DNA of 64,000 bases from Datisca glomerata (GCA_003255025.1 QANY01005876.1:634843-698842), one strand, 5' to 3'; shown: positions 23,517-35,865, numbered from the stretch's first letter. A program made the numbers and translations. Notes: generated by a model not told the origin, from the sequence alone.

Positions 23517-24377
23517 CTACCTTTGTGCATATTCTTTAACGCCTTCAGTATGCTTTTTCTCCATCCTTTGTAGATCCAGACGATCAGGAGCCATGTTTAT
23601 GTTGTACTTGTATTGTCTTAAGAAAGCATCAGCTAAATCTTTCCACCTCCAAATATGTTGGTTGTCCAATTGGATATACCAGTGAGATGCAGCCCCTGTC
23701 AAGCTATCTTGAAAAAAATGAATCAGTAACTTATCATTATTTGCACAAACAACCATCTTTCTACAATACATAATAAGGTGACTTCTCGGACATGTACCAC
23801 CATCATATTTTTCAAACTCAGTTAGTTTGAATTTGTGTGGGATGGTAACATCTGGGACCAAACATAATTGTGTGGCATCAATGGTACCATATACATCTAA
23901 CCCTTCAATGACGCGCAATCTTTCCTCTAAAAAGTCCAGCTTATCTTTCGACAGCGGGTCTTCGCTTGGTTTAGTAACAGGCATCTACCCTTTTGGGTCA
24001 TCAACATCGAGTGTGATGATTGGCTCATTAGCGAGTTCTCCTTGTAGGGTGAAAGTTTGGTTGTGGCCAGGTGCCATTGTGGATGGTTTGTACCCACTTT
24101 TCCCTGTCTGCATCATTTCCTGGACACTTGGAAATGGATAGTGCTAGATATTTACTGGTGGTGAAGCATGCTGAAATTGATCGGTCTGATGACGTTGATA
24201 GGTTGGAGTGTCGTTTGACAGTTGATTTTGTGATGATTGATCCCCTTGCATATTTTCAAGACAGGATTTTCCCTTACTCGCGGCGAGGAGTTCCAGGACT
24301 CTTGCCATTTGCTCTTTCATCTCCCTAATTTCTTCTTTCATTTCCTCTCGTGATTGCTCTCTTTCTTGCACGTCCAT
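23517..24377 (-). pseudogene. Tat gag remnant
   Basis: 24377-24144 reads as an acidic/basic coiled-coil N-terminus (EQSREEMKEEIREMKEQMAR). 23984-23517 contains the Retrotrans_gag core: DKLDFLEERLRVIEGLDVYG, FKLTEFEKYDGGTCPRSHL, DKLLIHFFQDSLTGAASHWY, WKDLADAFLRQYKYNINMAP and RMEKKHTEGVKEYAQR. The phrase order is typical of Tat/Retand gag. The two parts are in different frames, and no zinc knuckle is visible downstream. Confidence 0.9.
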
Positions 24378-24869
24378 GACCCTAACTTGAGCTTGCGTTC
24401 GATAAGGATGTCGAAGTTGATGGACTATCTCTAAAAAGTTAATAGATAAAAATAAAACAATGAGATGGTAGATTTTGCTAATGAAGAAGAATAAATAATA
24501 ACAATAATAATAATGAAAGTAAATTTATGCATGAGAAATGATATTGCGCAAAGTGAAAGTCTAAAAGTACTCAATTTCATTCAATTCGTAGAGCCATCCA
24601 CTACATTTGAGTATGTAGAAGTCAAACTATACTACTCCGCAATATGAGTTTATACAAAATGACCAAAATGACCCAAATCTCTGTTGGTTTCTTTCAAGAA
24701 CTTAGACAAGTTCTCCCCATTAGGATGGATGGGCAAAACACTTTTTTTTTCAAAAATGATGTTTGTTCCGCCAAATTTCTCTCTCTCACAGCCACGCCTT
24801 TAAGCCATTCTATAGCCTGCCCTGATCATTATCGAATCAAGTCATGCTCTTGTTGCAGTAATTGCTAAT
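24378..24869. other. Spacer between the extra ORF and gag
   Basis: AT-rich, with the poly-A/ATA stretch at 24440-24540. A plus-strand ORF (24644-24868) lies over the tail of the minus-strand ORF and is not convincing. No gene seen. Confidence 0.5.
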
Positions 24870-26428
24870 CATATCTCAGTGCGTCGACATTAGCATCATT
24901 ATTTCTTGCCAATTCCTCTGCCACGTTCTGATACGTTCTAACTTGGTGCTCAAGGCTGACAATGACTTTCAATAGTTCTTCACTATAATTTGGTGACTCA
25001 GTCTTCCTAACTTTTTGATTCTCTAAATCAACTTGTAAATTATCAGTGATTCATCGTAATGAGTCATATTGTTTTTCTAACTCAACGATGTACGCATTCT
25101 TCTTATTGACAACCCCTTTAACCTCTTCTAAAATCTCTTGTACAAGCTTATTTTTCATTTCTAGCTTCATCATTCGATCTTCTTGTTCATAGATTTCCAC
25201 TCGCAAATTCTCATTGTCCTCTGCCATCCTTCTAATTTTGTTGTTCAGTTTACAAGTGTCAGTTTCTAAAATCTCTGAGTTATTTTTCCACTTCGATCCT
25301 GTGTTGGCCAGACAAATTCGTCTCGACTGTTAGATGTCTATTTTCTTCCAAGAGAGCTAAATTCTTTTGATGCTCCTCATATAACTCATCCCGCTCCTCG
25401 TTTTTTACAATCTCCCGATAAGCTTCTGGTAACTTGTGTGATTGTAAATCTTCAACTAGTAAGGCAATAGCTACTTTGCCTCTGCTCTTAAGCCATATTT
25501 CATACTCCTTTGTGCAATTCATGTGATTCTTCTCATTTCGTACTCTTTTCGTTATCTTCCAAGCTCCAATTAGCTACTGCAATTTTTGTTCAATATCTTG
25601 AGAATCATAACTGATCTCAATGTCCTTTAATGTGTGCGTGGTAGGGACAAACTGTCTCATGTATAGTTGACGGAGCACCATTAGCGGAGCATAACTAGTT
25701 CAACCCCATGGTCCTGGGAGCGAGACCCATTGATAGTCACCACATTTTTTAGATCATCGATGTCAACGGCATCCATTGGGCTTTCTAGATAACATCCTCA
25801 TCTTTCAACTTTGATAGGTGTGAGAGCCACACCCCTTTTGTGGAAAACTGCGGATTCCATTTGGCCATTCCAAATTCTGCAACGATGATTCTCGTCTTTA
25901 TCCATGGACTTAAAAACTTAACTTGAGGATATTTGAAATCTGGTGGACAGCTTAGATGGCTAAGAATCCAAATACACAAAAGAGATGGAGAGTCGATGAA
26001 CTTCTCTTTTCCAAGCGCTCGTATGTGATTTAAGGAACGAAAAGTCTCAGCTAGAATTGAGATAACAGGGTTAACACCATGTTCAACTTGCAGGAACATT
26101 TTTATCACTTTATCATTCACATAATCTTGAATTTTTGAAAACAACACGGTGTCATATATACACAGAGCATAAAGAGTCATACCCTTATCTTCCTTTAAGA
26201 CATTTTGGACGAGATCTAAGAGGTAATCCAACGGCACACATTCATTCCCCCTTTAACTTTCAACATTTTATATATCTCATATGCATGGACAGTACCCAAG
26301 AGCTTGGATAAAACTTTCTTCAATGTGAGCCTTTTGTCGTAATTATAAACTTTATCCGTGCTTTGCAGCGGGACATTCAGTAGGGCTTGATATTTTTCAA
26401 TTGTAGGAGTAAGATCAATTGTTCTCAT
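24870..26428 (-). pseudogene. Extra ORF upstream of Tat gag (DUF7745-like plus coiled coil)
   Basis: The start ATG at 26428 gives MRTIDLTPTIEKYQALLNVP, a very common N-terminus of the plant retrotransposon-borne DUF7745-type proteins (my recognition, not a search). Frame breaks follow. 26237-25785 contains LYALCIYDTVLFSKIQDYVN, FRSLNHIRALGKEKFIDSP and KWNPQFSTKGVWLSHLSKL. 25522-25280 is charged and helical (EYEIWLKSRGKVAIALLVED, RDELYEEHQKNLALLEENRH), probably a coiled coil, and helical sequence continues to about 24870 in broken frames. Function is unknown. It lies where some Tat/Ogre elements carry an additional ORF1. The ATG lies only a few bases from the broken LTR edge at 26430, so its leader and primer site are gone. 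Confidence 0.7.
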
Positions 26429-26429
26429 C

Positions 26430-28254
26430 AGATTTTTTTAGTGAAATCTAAATAAAGAAATTTATAAAATTTAAATCAAATTGTTATGGTTTTAATTTAC
26501 TAGCGTCAATTCTGATGATAAAAAAATAAAATAATAATCACATACAACCGTGACGTACGAAAATAATACATAAATAAATAAGAAAATATAACAACTATAA
26601 AGAAAAAAATGAATAATGGAAAAGAATGTTAGAGATGATATATATGTATGATAAATTTAAAAAAATATGTAGGGTGAAAATAATGAAACAAGACGTGAAA
26701 TAATTAAAAATATATATAAAAATAAATTAAAACAAACCAATAATATCTACTGAAAAAATAATAAAATAATAAAATAATAAAATGTAAACAAAAAAAAAGA
26801 ACTTAAAAGAATTAAAACAAAAAAAAAGTACATAGGGTGATGTCACCCTCTGTCTTTCTTTTTTTTTAAACTTTCATTTTTACATATATATATGTGTGTG
26901 TGTGTATATATATAATTGTTTAGTAAATAAATTAATAATAATTTTTTTATATGTAAAATAAATTAATCTATGAAAAAAATACTTAATTTCATACATAATT
27001 AGCATGAGCATGCTTTTTTACGACATGGTCTATTAATTATCATTTTTTATTTCTTCACTCAATGTTAATCAAATAACAAAAGAATGATCATGAATGGTAC
27101 CTAATTTAAACAAGTGTCACTAAAAATAAATAAATAATTTTGTTTGGGATATAAATATACCATTTTTTTATTTTAGACTACTTAGTTCACTAATTACCAT
27201 TTTTCTTTTCTTCATTCATTGCTAGGAATGATCATAGATGGTAACTAGTTTAAACAAGTGTCACTAAAGAAAATCCATAAAACTTTCAAAATAAAATAAT
27301 TTTTATTTTGGATATAAATATACCATTTTTTTATTTTGAACAACTTAGTTCGCTACTTATCATTTTTCCTTTCTTCCTTCATTACTAGGAATGATCATGG
27401 ATGCCAACTAGTTCGAATGAGTGTCACAAAAATGATGGCCAAAAATTAAAAAGAAGAGAAGAGAAGACTTGTAAGAACATAAAAAAAAATCAAAGCTTAA
27501 ATATTTGCATAATCTTGTATAGAGGTTTTACTCTCTATTTTATGCATTTTTATGTATGAGAAATTATCATAGGAGATATTTTTATCAAATTTATACTTTC
27601 AACTCATTAAATGGTTGATTCATGTTAAGTTAATTTTACACCCCTCAAAATTTTATCCTCATTCTCGTTGATGACAACAAAAATCTCATCATCAAATTTG
27701 TAGAGAAATAAACAATATATAAAAATAAAATTTAAGATTAAAAGTAGGAGAAATGATAAAAAATGAGCAAACAAACCTATATATGAAAAATGAAACAAAG
27801 AAATATCAAATACATGAGTATGAAGAAGAGAGATGATTTATTAGAATGAACAAGATATATTGTAAGCTAAAATGTAAGAGATTTGAACTACCTTAATAAA
27901 AATAAAACGAGAAGATGGAAGATGAATAGAAATGAAAACTCTCATTCTTTCTTTTTTTCACTATTTTCTCAAAACCTCTATTTCTCTCTCTAAAATCCAT
28001 TCTCTTCCTCACTCTTCCAAAATCTCTCTTTTCAAGTGAAGACTTCCCCTCTATTTATAGGCAAACTGAGGGCTTCACTTTTTTAATTTTAGTCTTTTTG
28101 TTCCCTTTTTTTTTAGTCATTGGACAAATTTTCTTATCTTTTAGGCATTGAGCTATTTTTCAAATCATACACATAGTCTTAGACTAGTATATGGGTAAAA
28201 AAATTAAAATTTATATTTTTAAAGTATTGGACCGGACAAAATACGGTATCTACA
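26430..28254 (-). repeat. 5' LTR of the Tat element, inner end deleted
   Basis: It matches 15975-17861 of the other LTR but lacks the first ~480 bp, the leader and the primer binding site. At the junction TCATCAGATTTTTTTAGTGAAA here is nearly the same as TCATCGAATTTTTTTTTAGTGAAA inside the other LTR, suggesting a deletion between short homologies. Contains a (TA)n(TG)n microsatellite at about 26884-26922. Confidence 0.9.
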
Positions 28255-28259
28255 ATAGG
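28255..28259. other. Right target-site duplication of the Tat element
   Basis: ATAGG, identical to 15491-15495 at the left end. Confidence 0.85.
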
Positions 28260-28950
28260 TATTTTCTCAACCCCCAATGACACAACGACACATGTCGTTC
28301 CACAATAGGAAACTCCCTACACTAAGAAAGGAGTGGAACTAACATCGATTGGTCAGCCCCATTAGACGTCGGGACACACAAGACTCGAGCTCATGGAAAA
28401 ATTATAATAAGAGCGCAAGGAAAGCTCTATCGACCCCGAGAGCAAAAGCAAAGTCATCATTACCCGTCGAAGGTGATGACCAAGGTGGCACTCCCTCCTA
28501 AGTCCTAGTGCCCAACCGGTCTAATCGTTGTGATAGAATAACAGGATATCCTTTATCTAGTCATCTCATAGGCACATCAACATTTAATATCTATCGACTT
28601 TATGTCAAATGTCACCTCCTTTCCATCTAATTAGTGTCAGGCAAGACAGAGTTCGTGTCCTACAAATCTTCTTTGACACGCTACCAACGACCCCAATGAC
28701 TTAGGTATAAATACTTTCCCTAACCACCAAAAGAGGTATGTCTTCTCTCCTCTAAAGAAATTATGCCGGAATATCGACATCAACTGACTTAGGCATCGGA
28801 GGCCCTTCGGCAGGGCAACCACCCCTAGTTCCTTACCTCTAGGGTTTTTTGTCTGTATTTTACAGATGTCGAGGTCGCGAGGAGATCCACCCATGAAGTT
28901 GAGGACGTTCAGCAAAAAGAAAGATTACATACGGCACTACCACATTTAGC
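28260..28950 (+). repeat. Remainder of the older element's 3' LTR
   Basis: It continues TGTTATAGG from 15495. It has a TATA-like AGGTATAAATACTTTCCC at about 28704-28721, then GACTTAGGCATCGGAGGCCC followed by a pyrimidine-rich stretch. That arrangement is common in plus-oriented LTRs of large plant Gypsy elements. The exact right end is unclear, somewhere near 28946-28962. The ORF at 28637-28915 (-) is antisense to it and probably meaningless. Confidence 0.6.
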
Positions 28951-30880
28951 AAAAAAGACCGACATATGTACTGTTGAAGTTTTTGGCTAAAACACTAACA
29001 ATGGTTTTAAAAGGAAAATAAATTTGAGGTTGAAAGATTAAAGTATCCACTTTTGAAGTTGAAGGGTTAAAGTGTTCAAAGTCTAAAATTCAGATATTAA
29101 AGTGCATATCGCCTTGAATCTATTATTTTTTTTTTTTATGTTTTTTAGCTTCCTAATGTGAAGAAAACTTGATTTTAACACGCTATAGTTTTTGCTTTCA
29201 AATTTAATTTGACCCACCATGGTTTTTATTTCTACAAAATTTGAGTCTTTTGTTCATGGCAATGGCACATGGCATGGTTAACACAGATCGCCAAAATTCT
29301 TAACCTCATCCAAAAACTTATTGTAATAATTTGACTTATTTACTAAAATTCCTAATAAATTTTATAGGATGAAATTAATAAGGTTAATTGAATTGAAGAC
29401 TAAACGAGATAGTTATTTGAATATGGATTGAAATGTTATTTCGGAGTACCTGATGAATTTGATTGGTGAAATTGAATATGGAATTATGGGAAACAAATTG
29501 AATTTCTACTATGATCGAAAAGCAGGATTATGATTTTGTGTTAGACTTACATGTTTAATTCTCATTATCGCTTTTAAGGAAAAAATGGCCGGTGCTCCTA
29601 TAGAATGATATTTGTCCATCTTTCTCATTTCAAGAATTCATTGACTCTATATTCTCTAAACTTAGATAATTTATTATATTTGAAGACATATATAAAATAG
29701 TTAATATAAAATTATCCTGATTATTCAATATTTTAGGAGTAGTGGCTCTCTTTTACGAGCAAATTAAAGCGATGTATGACTAAATAGTCTATCTCTAATG
29801 GGTTTTACTCACGGCAACAACAAAACAATATCCTTTTTTGTATTACAGTTGAATAATGTATATTGCTACTCAGGGGCGGGGCCATGAGTTTTACACAATG
29901 TGAGGAAAAAATTCAAATTTTATAATATTTGACATGATAATAAATTAATAAAATATTTCAAATAATTTAATGATTATAAAATTTTGAATGCGATGAATAG
30001 TATACAATTTACATTTTGAGGATTTTTGAGAAGCAATTATTGGTTCATGAAAAATTATGATGTCAGTCAAAAATACGAGCCCCCAGTTTTTCAACATGTT
30101 ATGAGGCTGCAGAATATGGAAATGGCAAGGGAAACCTGATGTGTCAAGTCCACGGCACAGTATCTAATGAAGTATAGGTTGTTGTTTATAAATATTTAAT
30201 GAGAATCAAAACACTAACATATAAATATCTATGTATCATTTAGTTAATTATTTTGTATAGGTTAAGCAACTACCAATGAAACTTATTTAATGGGAAAACA
30301 AGATGAGTAGTGTAGTGCAACGGCTGTTAATGTATTGAACAAAATTCTCAATTTTAGTTATGCAAAATTCTTGTCTCGACCAAAAAATATATATGTAAAT
30401 TTCTTATTAATGAAAATCATATATTTTTTTTAACATAATCAGATTTTATTAATCAGACATCACCAATAAACAACCGTCAATGAGGTCTCATTCTACCTCC
30501 TACAATCAAAATTGCACTATCTACCAAGCTAGCAATGTTACTAGAAAAGAAATCCAAGCGAATCCCACCCTGACCATATATCACTATATCTGGTTATAAC
30601 ATCCGCTGTTGAATTGTAATTTCTTCAAACCCATTAACTAAAAAACCATTTCCTTTACCTTTAAACAAAATCATCAACTAAATAGCAAAATCTCCACTAT
30701 GTGGAAATTAACATTTTTCTTAAACCAATTCACCAACTTTTAAAGTCACATTCAATAACGCTTTTGCTCCAACCATATCTAAGACCCCATACTCGATACC
30801 TTTGTGATTTTTGTACAATCTTTTACGTGGAGATTAAAATTGCCTAGCGAAAATGTCTTGATGAATATGGTATAACGTCA
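28951..30880. other. Gene-free, AT-rich degenerate sequence
   Basis: No ORF of substance and no clear repeat edge. 30440-30800 on the minus strand reads vaguely like a decayed transposon coding end, but I could not assign it. Confidence 0.4.
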
Positions 30881-31400
30881 ACAGTAATTGGTCGCTCAAA
30901 GCACCGTCACGACCATTACGCATTATGATGATGGCAAGCTACAATTTAACGACGGACATAAACAGTTGTTATATTGTATATTGAAATGGTATGACGGTGT
31001 ATTATTTATTCATATGATGCTTGTGTTTTTCCTTTTATGACAATGTATATAATATATACAATGGCGAAGTTTAGTTAAAATTGATGGAGAGAGAATATAG
31101 TGACGGTCTTTGTCCGACACGTCATTGTTGGCATAGAGTATGTATGTTATATTATGTGACACATGTAAGCATGTTGAACAACGGTGCTTTAATATATAAT
31201 AACGCAATTTTAACGATGACAAAATAAGTGTCATTGAAAATGTACAATTTCATCATAAGAGTAGATGTGACGGTTCTGCCACTGTCATGGTATTTTACAA
31301 CATCAAATGTACCTTTTGTGATCAGGTTTGATGTGATGATTGTGCCAATGTCATGATATATTTACAATGACAGTTAATCGTTGTCATCGAAGAGAATTGT
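30880..31400. other. Possible subterminal region of a CACTA-like element
   Basis: Short GACGG/CGTCA motifs recur many times (CACCGTCACGACC, ACGACGGAC, ATGACGGTG, GTGACGGTC, TGTGACGGTTCTGCC). A ~60-bp segment with TGATGTGATG/TGTGACGG, TGCCA-TGTCATG and TTTACAA is roughly repeated at 31266 and 31329. Clustered short motifs like these mark CACTA transposon ends, but I found no CACTA terminus. Confidence 0.3.
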
Positions 31401-31524
31401 TTAGAACAAAAAATTCAGAAAATGTGCCCTACATTTTGTTGGTCGTGATGATGCAATCTGATTTTGACCAAAAAAATAAAAATCAAGAAAGGATGCTAAT
31501 GATCGAAGTCTCTAATAAAGAAAA

Positions 31525-32041
31525 TGTTGAGAAAAATACACGTACCTTGTACCTTTGTATGAGAATTACTTACAGTATTTGAAATTTGAGAACCGTCTAA
31601 AATTCTGCAACAATAAAGAAACAAAAACTAATCCAAGATCAGTACGAACACTATGTCCTTAAGACAATTTTACTCACTCCACAATGCACAAGGTGATGAG
31701 CAATTGTCTCCCAAGAAAAAAAAATAGATTTTTATTCTTACGGAAGTTGCACTACAATCCATAAAAACCAGCGAACGCGGTCATGGTTTGTAACCGCACA
31801 CGTTAGTAAATATGAAGATGTGAAAAGAGAGAGAAGATTATTTGAAACTTTCATCCTATTTTGAAACACAAATAGTGTCACTATGTATATATATAGACTG
31901 ATTCATGGCCAATCAAATAGTCATTGTAACCCTTCGAATGATTTCAAATAGTGCCAATTTAAAATTAAAAAGGCGCCAATATTATAGCCTTTCAAGTGGG
32001 TAAAAAATACAAATAATTTTTTCATTTAAAATTTTCCAACA
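31525..32041 (-). repeat. 3' LTR of the non-coding element
   Basis: It aligns along its whole length with 34686-35193: shared GAGAATTACTTACAGTA, GACAATTTT, AAGGTGATGAGCAATTGTCT, GTAACCGCACACGTTAGTAA and TATAGCC-TTCAAGTGGG, with scattered substitutions and small indels. Confidence 0.9.
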
Positions 32042-34685
32042 ATCCCCCACATGAATGAAAAATTATCTTCTTTAAATGTATCAAGCATAATACAAACATT
32101 TGCGCGATTACAAGTGAAGAGTAACTAAATCAAGATAGGTAGCTTTTGGCTTTGAACATTCCCTAGTAAAAAGGTATCAGATTTACTGGCTAATCAATGA
32201 ATGCGATGTATTGAACTGTTCAGTTGTTTATCTAAACCAAGACAATAGAGTTCACATAGTTCCTACTCGACCATAGTTGGCTCTCACATTGTATTCATTT
32301 TGGCCTTGAACACCACTCGATTTCATGAGTGTTTTAGAGAATTTAGCCTATAATCTGCATAGAAGAGGTCCCTCGCACTCACATAGGTGATTTGCATGAA
32401 GACTATCCCACTATACCCCACTGGTACATATACAAGCTAATCATTAAAAGCGTAACTTATCTTGATTCTCACGAAAAATGGGCACTGTCTCATCATAGGA
32501 ACGGGTAGGAGTAATTGTCTCCTTAATGCGACTGAGTCACAAGCATAATTCGGTTGTCCCTTTGAACCTAGATCTTGGGATCTCGAGTCAACAAGGTAGG
32601 ATTGCCACTATGGCAACTCTTGGTTAATTGTTAGGCTTTAAACCATTCCCCTCGATGAACTTTCTAATTGCTCTCTCATCAAACTTTTTGCAACGGATCC
32701 ATTTTACTAATTTTGACATTATATATAGTCAACGGAATTAATTCCACCTTAGAGCAATTCTCGACAGTATTATATCTTCGACGTAAATGTCAAGATTTAC
32801 TGTTATGCATACTTGTGTCATTTCAATAGTTACTTCTTGGCGACTATATATCATAGTGGGTTCAAGTTTATAGGCCAATATTAGAATATCTTCCAACAAG
32901 TTTTTAAGTCATTTACTTCTTGGCAATAAGACGTTTTAACACTTTAGCTCATTACTTTCCGAAACTTTGAGGATCATCTCCTAACAACTATGTTAGAAAA
33001 TCGACCCTAAGGACATCATTGTCCTTATCCTTTAATGAAGTCTCAATACCTTCTCTCATTTCATCGGAGTATCACTTTATTGGATAATGAATATCATTTT
33101 ACTAATGAGAATATTATGCACTATTGTTATAGCCATGACCACTGAACACCCATTTAGTAATATAGGTCTTGTTGTTAAACTTTTAGGTGACGTGATACCA
33201 CATAAGCTAAACACCCCCACACTTCAAATATTTCACTAAAGTGTCGACATTTCCATAACTAGTCAAACAATGTTCTATTGGTCTATGTATGAGGAATTCT
33301 CTAAAAAAAATATGACTTGCACATAGCGAAAGCATTCCTCCACAAGTTCAAGGTAATATTGAACTAATCAATCAACATTACATCTATCAATTAACATTCG
33401 GTTCTTACGTTTAGCACTACCGACCTTATTAGGTAAACAAAAAACAATACTTTGGTGAATTATTCCATTATTTGAATAATAATCCTCAAAATGAGACTCA
33501 TTTCACCTCTATGCTTCTTAAAATCGTTGTCTTTTTGTTAAGTTGATCTCAAACAATCTAAAGTCTTTAAAGACTTTAGTTCCTCATATTTACTTTTCAG
33601 TAAAATACACATTTCATCTTTACGTTCTCAGAAAATACACAATGATTTAGTGCAAATATATACATATGTGATAAAATGTTATTGACCACCTTTGATTTCC
33701 CAATCACAAATCTTATCCAAAATAATTCAAGAGATTTGACTCCTCTAAACTTAATTGGACAAAATCACATAATAAACATTTGGAACAAATAATCCTACAC
33801 TACAGTGAAATCGTCACAGAATGATTTTACTTCTACTAGCAACCACTGTAATAAACAGTTTTCATAAATATGCCAAAATATATGTTTGCAAACAAATCAT
33901 ATAAAAGGGCTTAGTGGGAACAAAAAAGCATTCTTAGTGGTGAACAATTCTACTAATACACATTGTGATATTATAACGAACAAAAATAAACACCAATAAC
34001 AGTCACGAAACGGTACAAAACAATGGCAGCCAAATGACATAAAGTCAAAATTCATCAACATAGCAAAGAAGTATAATCACCGATTCACCCAAAAGTAAAT
34101 TGTAGTGACTACTCGCGGGTAGTCAAAAAGACGTATTTTGAACTAACAAAACAAACCGTAGATCTCTAATCTACATGTTCAGAATCAAACAGCCGAATAA
34201 ACTTGACAAAAAGTTCCACAAATTGTAATAATAAACAGCACTAACAGATGAAAAATAAAATTATTTCAATAAATTGCTCAGTACATAAATAATAACGCGT
34301 AAAAGATTGAAGTAAACAGTGCCAAACTATAAAAATAATGTAAATCAAATATGAAACAACTCAAAAACTATGCACGGAGCATAGCGTGTTCATGATGCAG
34401 TAAAGCATGTTCTAATTCTTTTATCCTATAAGAACAAATATCAAGATGGTGTTAAGAAATTTATTGTCAACAGTAGCCCATTAAGCAGAACAATTATTGC
34501 AACGGTTCTTTATGGTAGTTTGTGTGAATTGCTACCATTTTCCCTTATCGTTAACTTACAACAATTTTTAACCGTGAAGTTAACATGCTAGAGTCCGAAC
34601 CAAAATTCTTCAGCATGATCATGTTTTGCCAAAATTCTGAAGCACGCATGGACGTAAAATTGTTCAATCAAAATTGTTTTAAGAT

Positions 34686-35193
34686 TGTTGAGGAAAATAC
34701 ATGTATCTTGCACTTTTGTACGAGAATTACTTACAGTACTCAAAATTTGGGAACTGTCTAAAATTTTGCAAGAACAAAAAAATAAAAACTAATATGAGTC
34801 AAGTGCGAACACTGTGTCCTTAAGACAATTTTGCTCCATCCACGGTGCACAAGGTGATGAGCAATTGTCTTCAAAGATAGAACATATTTTCATTCTTACA
34901 GAAGTTGTACTACAATCTATAAGAACCAGCGAACGCAACCATGATTTGTAACCGCACACGTTAGTAAATATGAAGATGTGAAAAAAAAGAGAAAATTATA
35001 TGAAATTTTCATCCTATTTTAAAACACAAATGAGGTCACTATGTATATAAACTTATTCGTGACCAATCGAATAATCATTGTAACTCTTCGTATGATTTGA
35101 AATAGTGTCAATTTAAAATTAAAAAGATGTCAATATTATAGCCTTCAAGTGGGTAAAAAATACAATAATTTTTTCATTCAAAATATTCCAACA
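34686..35193 (-). repeat. 5' LTR of the non-coding element
   Basis: Partner of 31525-32041, ending ATTCCAACA before the GAAAA target duplication. Confidence 0.9.
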
Positions 35194-35479
35194 GAAAATG
35201 GAAATATAAAAATGAGAGAGACATAGAGTATAGGGAAGAGAAGTAGATAGTTGAATTGCTTTTTTTGTAAGGGGAGGGGGACAATATGATATTTGAACCC
35301 CGAGGTTGAAAACTTCACGTATAATCATTGGACACAACTGTTTTGAAGGTTTGGAGCCCGTTCCTCACTTGGCAGTTCAACAAACCCATAACCATGTCTT
35401 GGAAATCAGGGCACATGTGATGCGAATAGGATTTCCTTTGTTGTTGGGATATAAGCTGTTTCGGATGCAGATAATTCGT

Positions 35480-35865
35480 GGCTGCTAAAAATGGATGTGG
35501 CTTGGTCGAGTTATGATCATATAGCTGGTTTGGGTTGGGTGCTTTGGGACCCAGATGGTCGGGTTTTGCTGCTGGTTTCTCGGTTAAAAATTTTATGGAG
35601 GATGCTCTTACGGGAGAGGCTCTTGCTCTTCGATGGGGGCTGGAAGAAGCTCAAAAAATTTACAAGGAAATGATTAGCATATGCACAGATTCTCTTTTAC
35701 TTGTTGAGGAAATTCATAATTCACGTAATTTTGGTTGTGGTATCTACGCTATTGTTTCAGATATCTTGTCTTTAGCGAAGCATTGAGAGTTTTGTAGATT
35801 TAATCACATTGCAAGAGAGGAAAATGCAGCTGCTGATTTTTGTGCTAAGCAGGGTTTAATTTCAA
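35480..35865 (+). pseudogene. Broken RNase H-like (RVT_3) domain
   Basis: Stitching two frames gives WLLKMDVAWSSYDHIAGLGW and VLWDPDGRV (35480-35570). After a frameshift around 35575-35600 comes EALALRWGLEEAQKIYKEM, then ICTDSLLLVEEIHN (35600-35786). Past a stop, CRFNHIAREENAAADFCAKQ runs to 35865. The Asp, Glu, Asp and His/Asp blocks of the plant RNase H-like domain found in LINEs and their domesticated relatives are all present in order. The frameshift and stop make it a pseudogene. Whether it came from a LINE or a host RNase H gene is not visible; no reverse transcriptase lies next to it. Confidence 0.75.

Larger units (their letters stand above)
15496..28254 (-). mobile_element. Ty3/Gypsy Tat-lineage retrotransposon, 12.8 kb, nested
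   Basis: It is bounded by TGGCGCAACG and GGTATCTACA (TG...CA) with an exact 5-bp target duplication ATAGG on both sides. It reads on the minus strand: partial 5' LTR (26430-28254), an extra ORF (26428 to about 24870), gag, protease region, RT, RNase H, a second RNase H, integrase, a 142-bp tandem repeat block, polypurine tract (17862-17873) and full 3' LTR (15496-17861). RT before integrase is Gypsy. A second RNase H and 3' tandem repeats are Tat/Retand traits. Frameshifts and stops in every domain plus loss of the primer site make it inactive. It sits inside the older element's 3' LTR. Confidence 0.93.
31525..35193 (-). mobile_element. Non-coding LTR retrotransposon (LARD-like), 3.7 kb
   Basis: Two direct LTRs, 31525-32041 (517 bp) and 34686-35193 (508 bp), both running TGTTGAG...TTCCAACA, enclose 2.6 kb with no ORF of any length. 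The 5-bp flanks GAAAA (31520-31524 and 35194-35198) are an exact target duplication. A polypurine tract beside the left LTR (plus strand AATCCCCCACATGAATG) puts it on the minus strand. The primer site beside the right LTR is not recognisable. The LTRs have clearly diverged, so the insertion is old. The internal AATCCCCCAC and gene-free interior look like a non-autonomous Copia relative. Confidence 0.88.

Noticed and set aside
30430..30800. Possible LINE or RNase H coding remnant on the minus strand
   Set aside because: Only vague resemblance; no catalytic motif could be placed.
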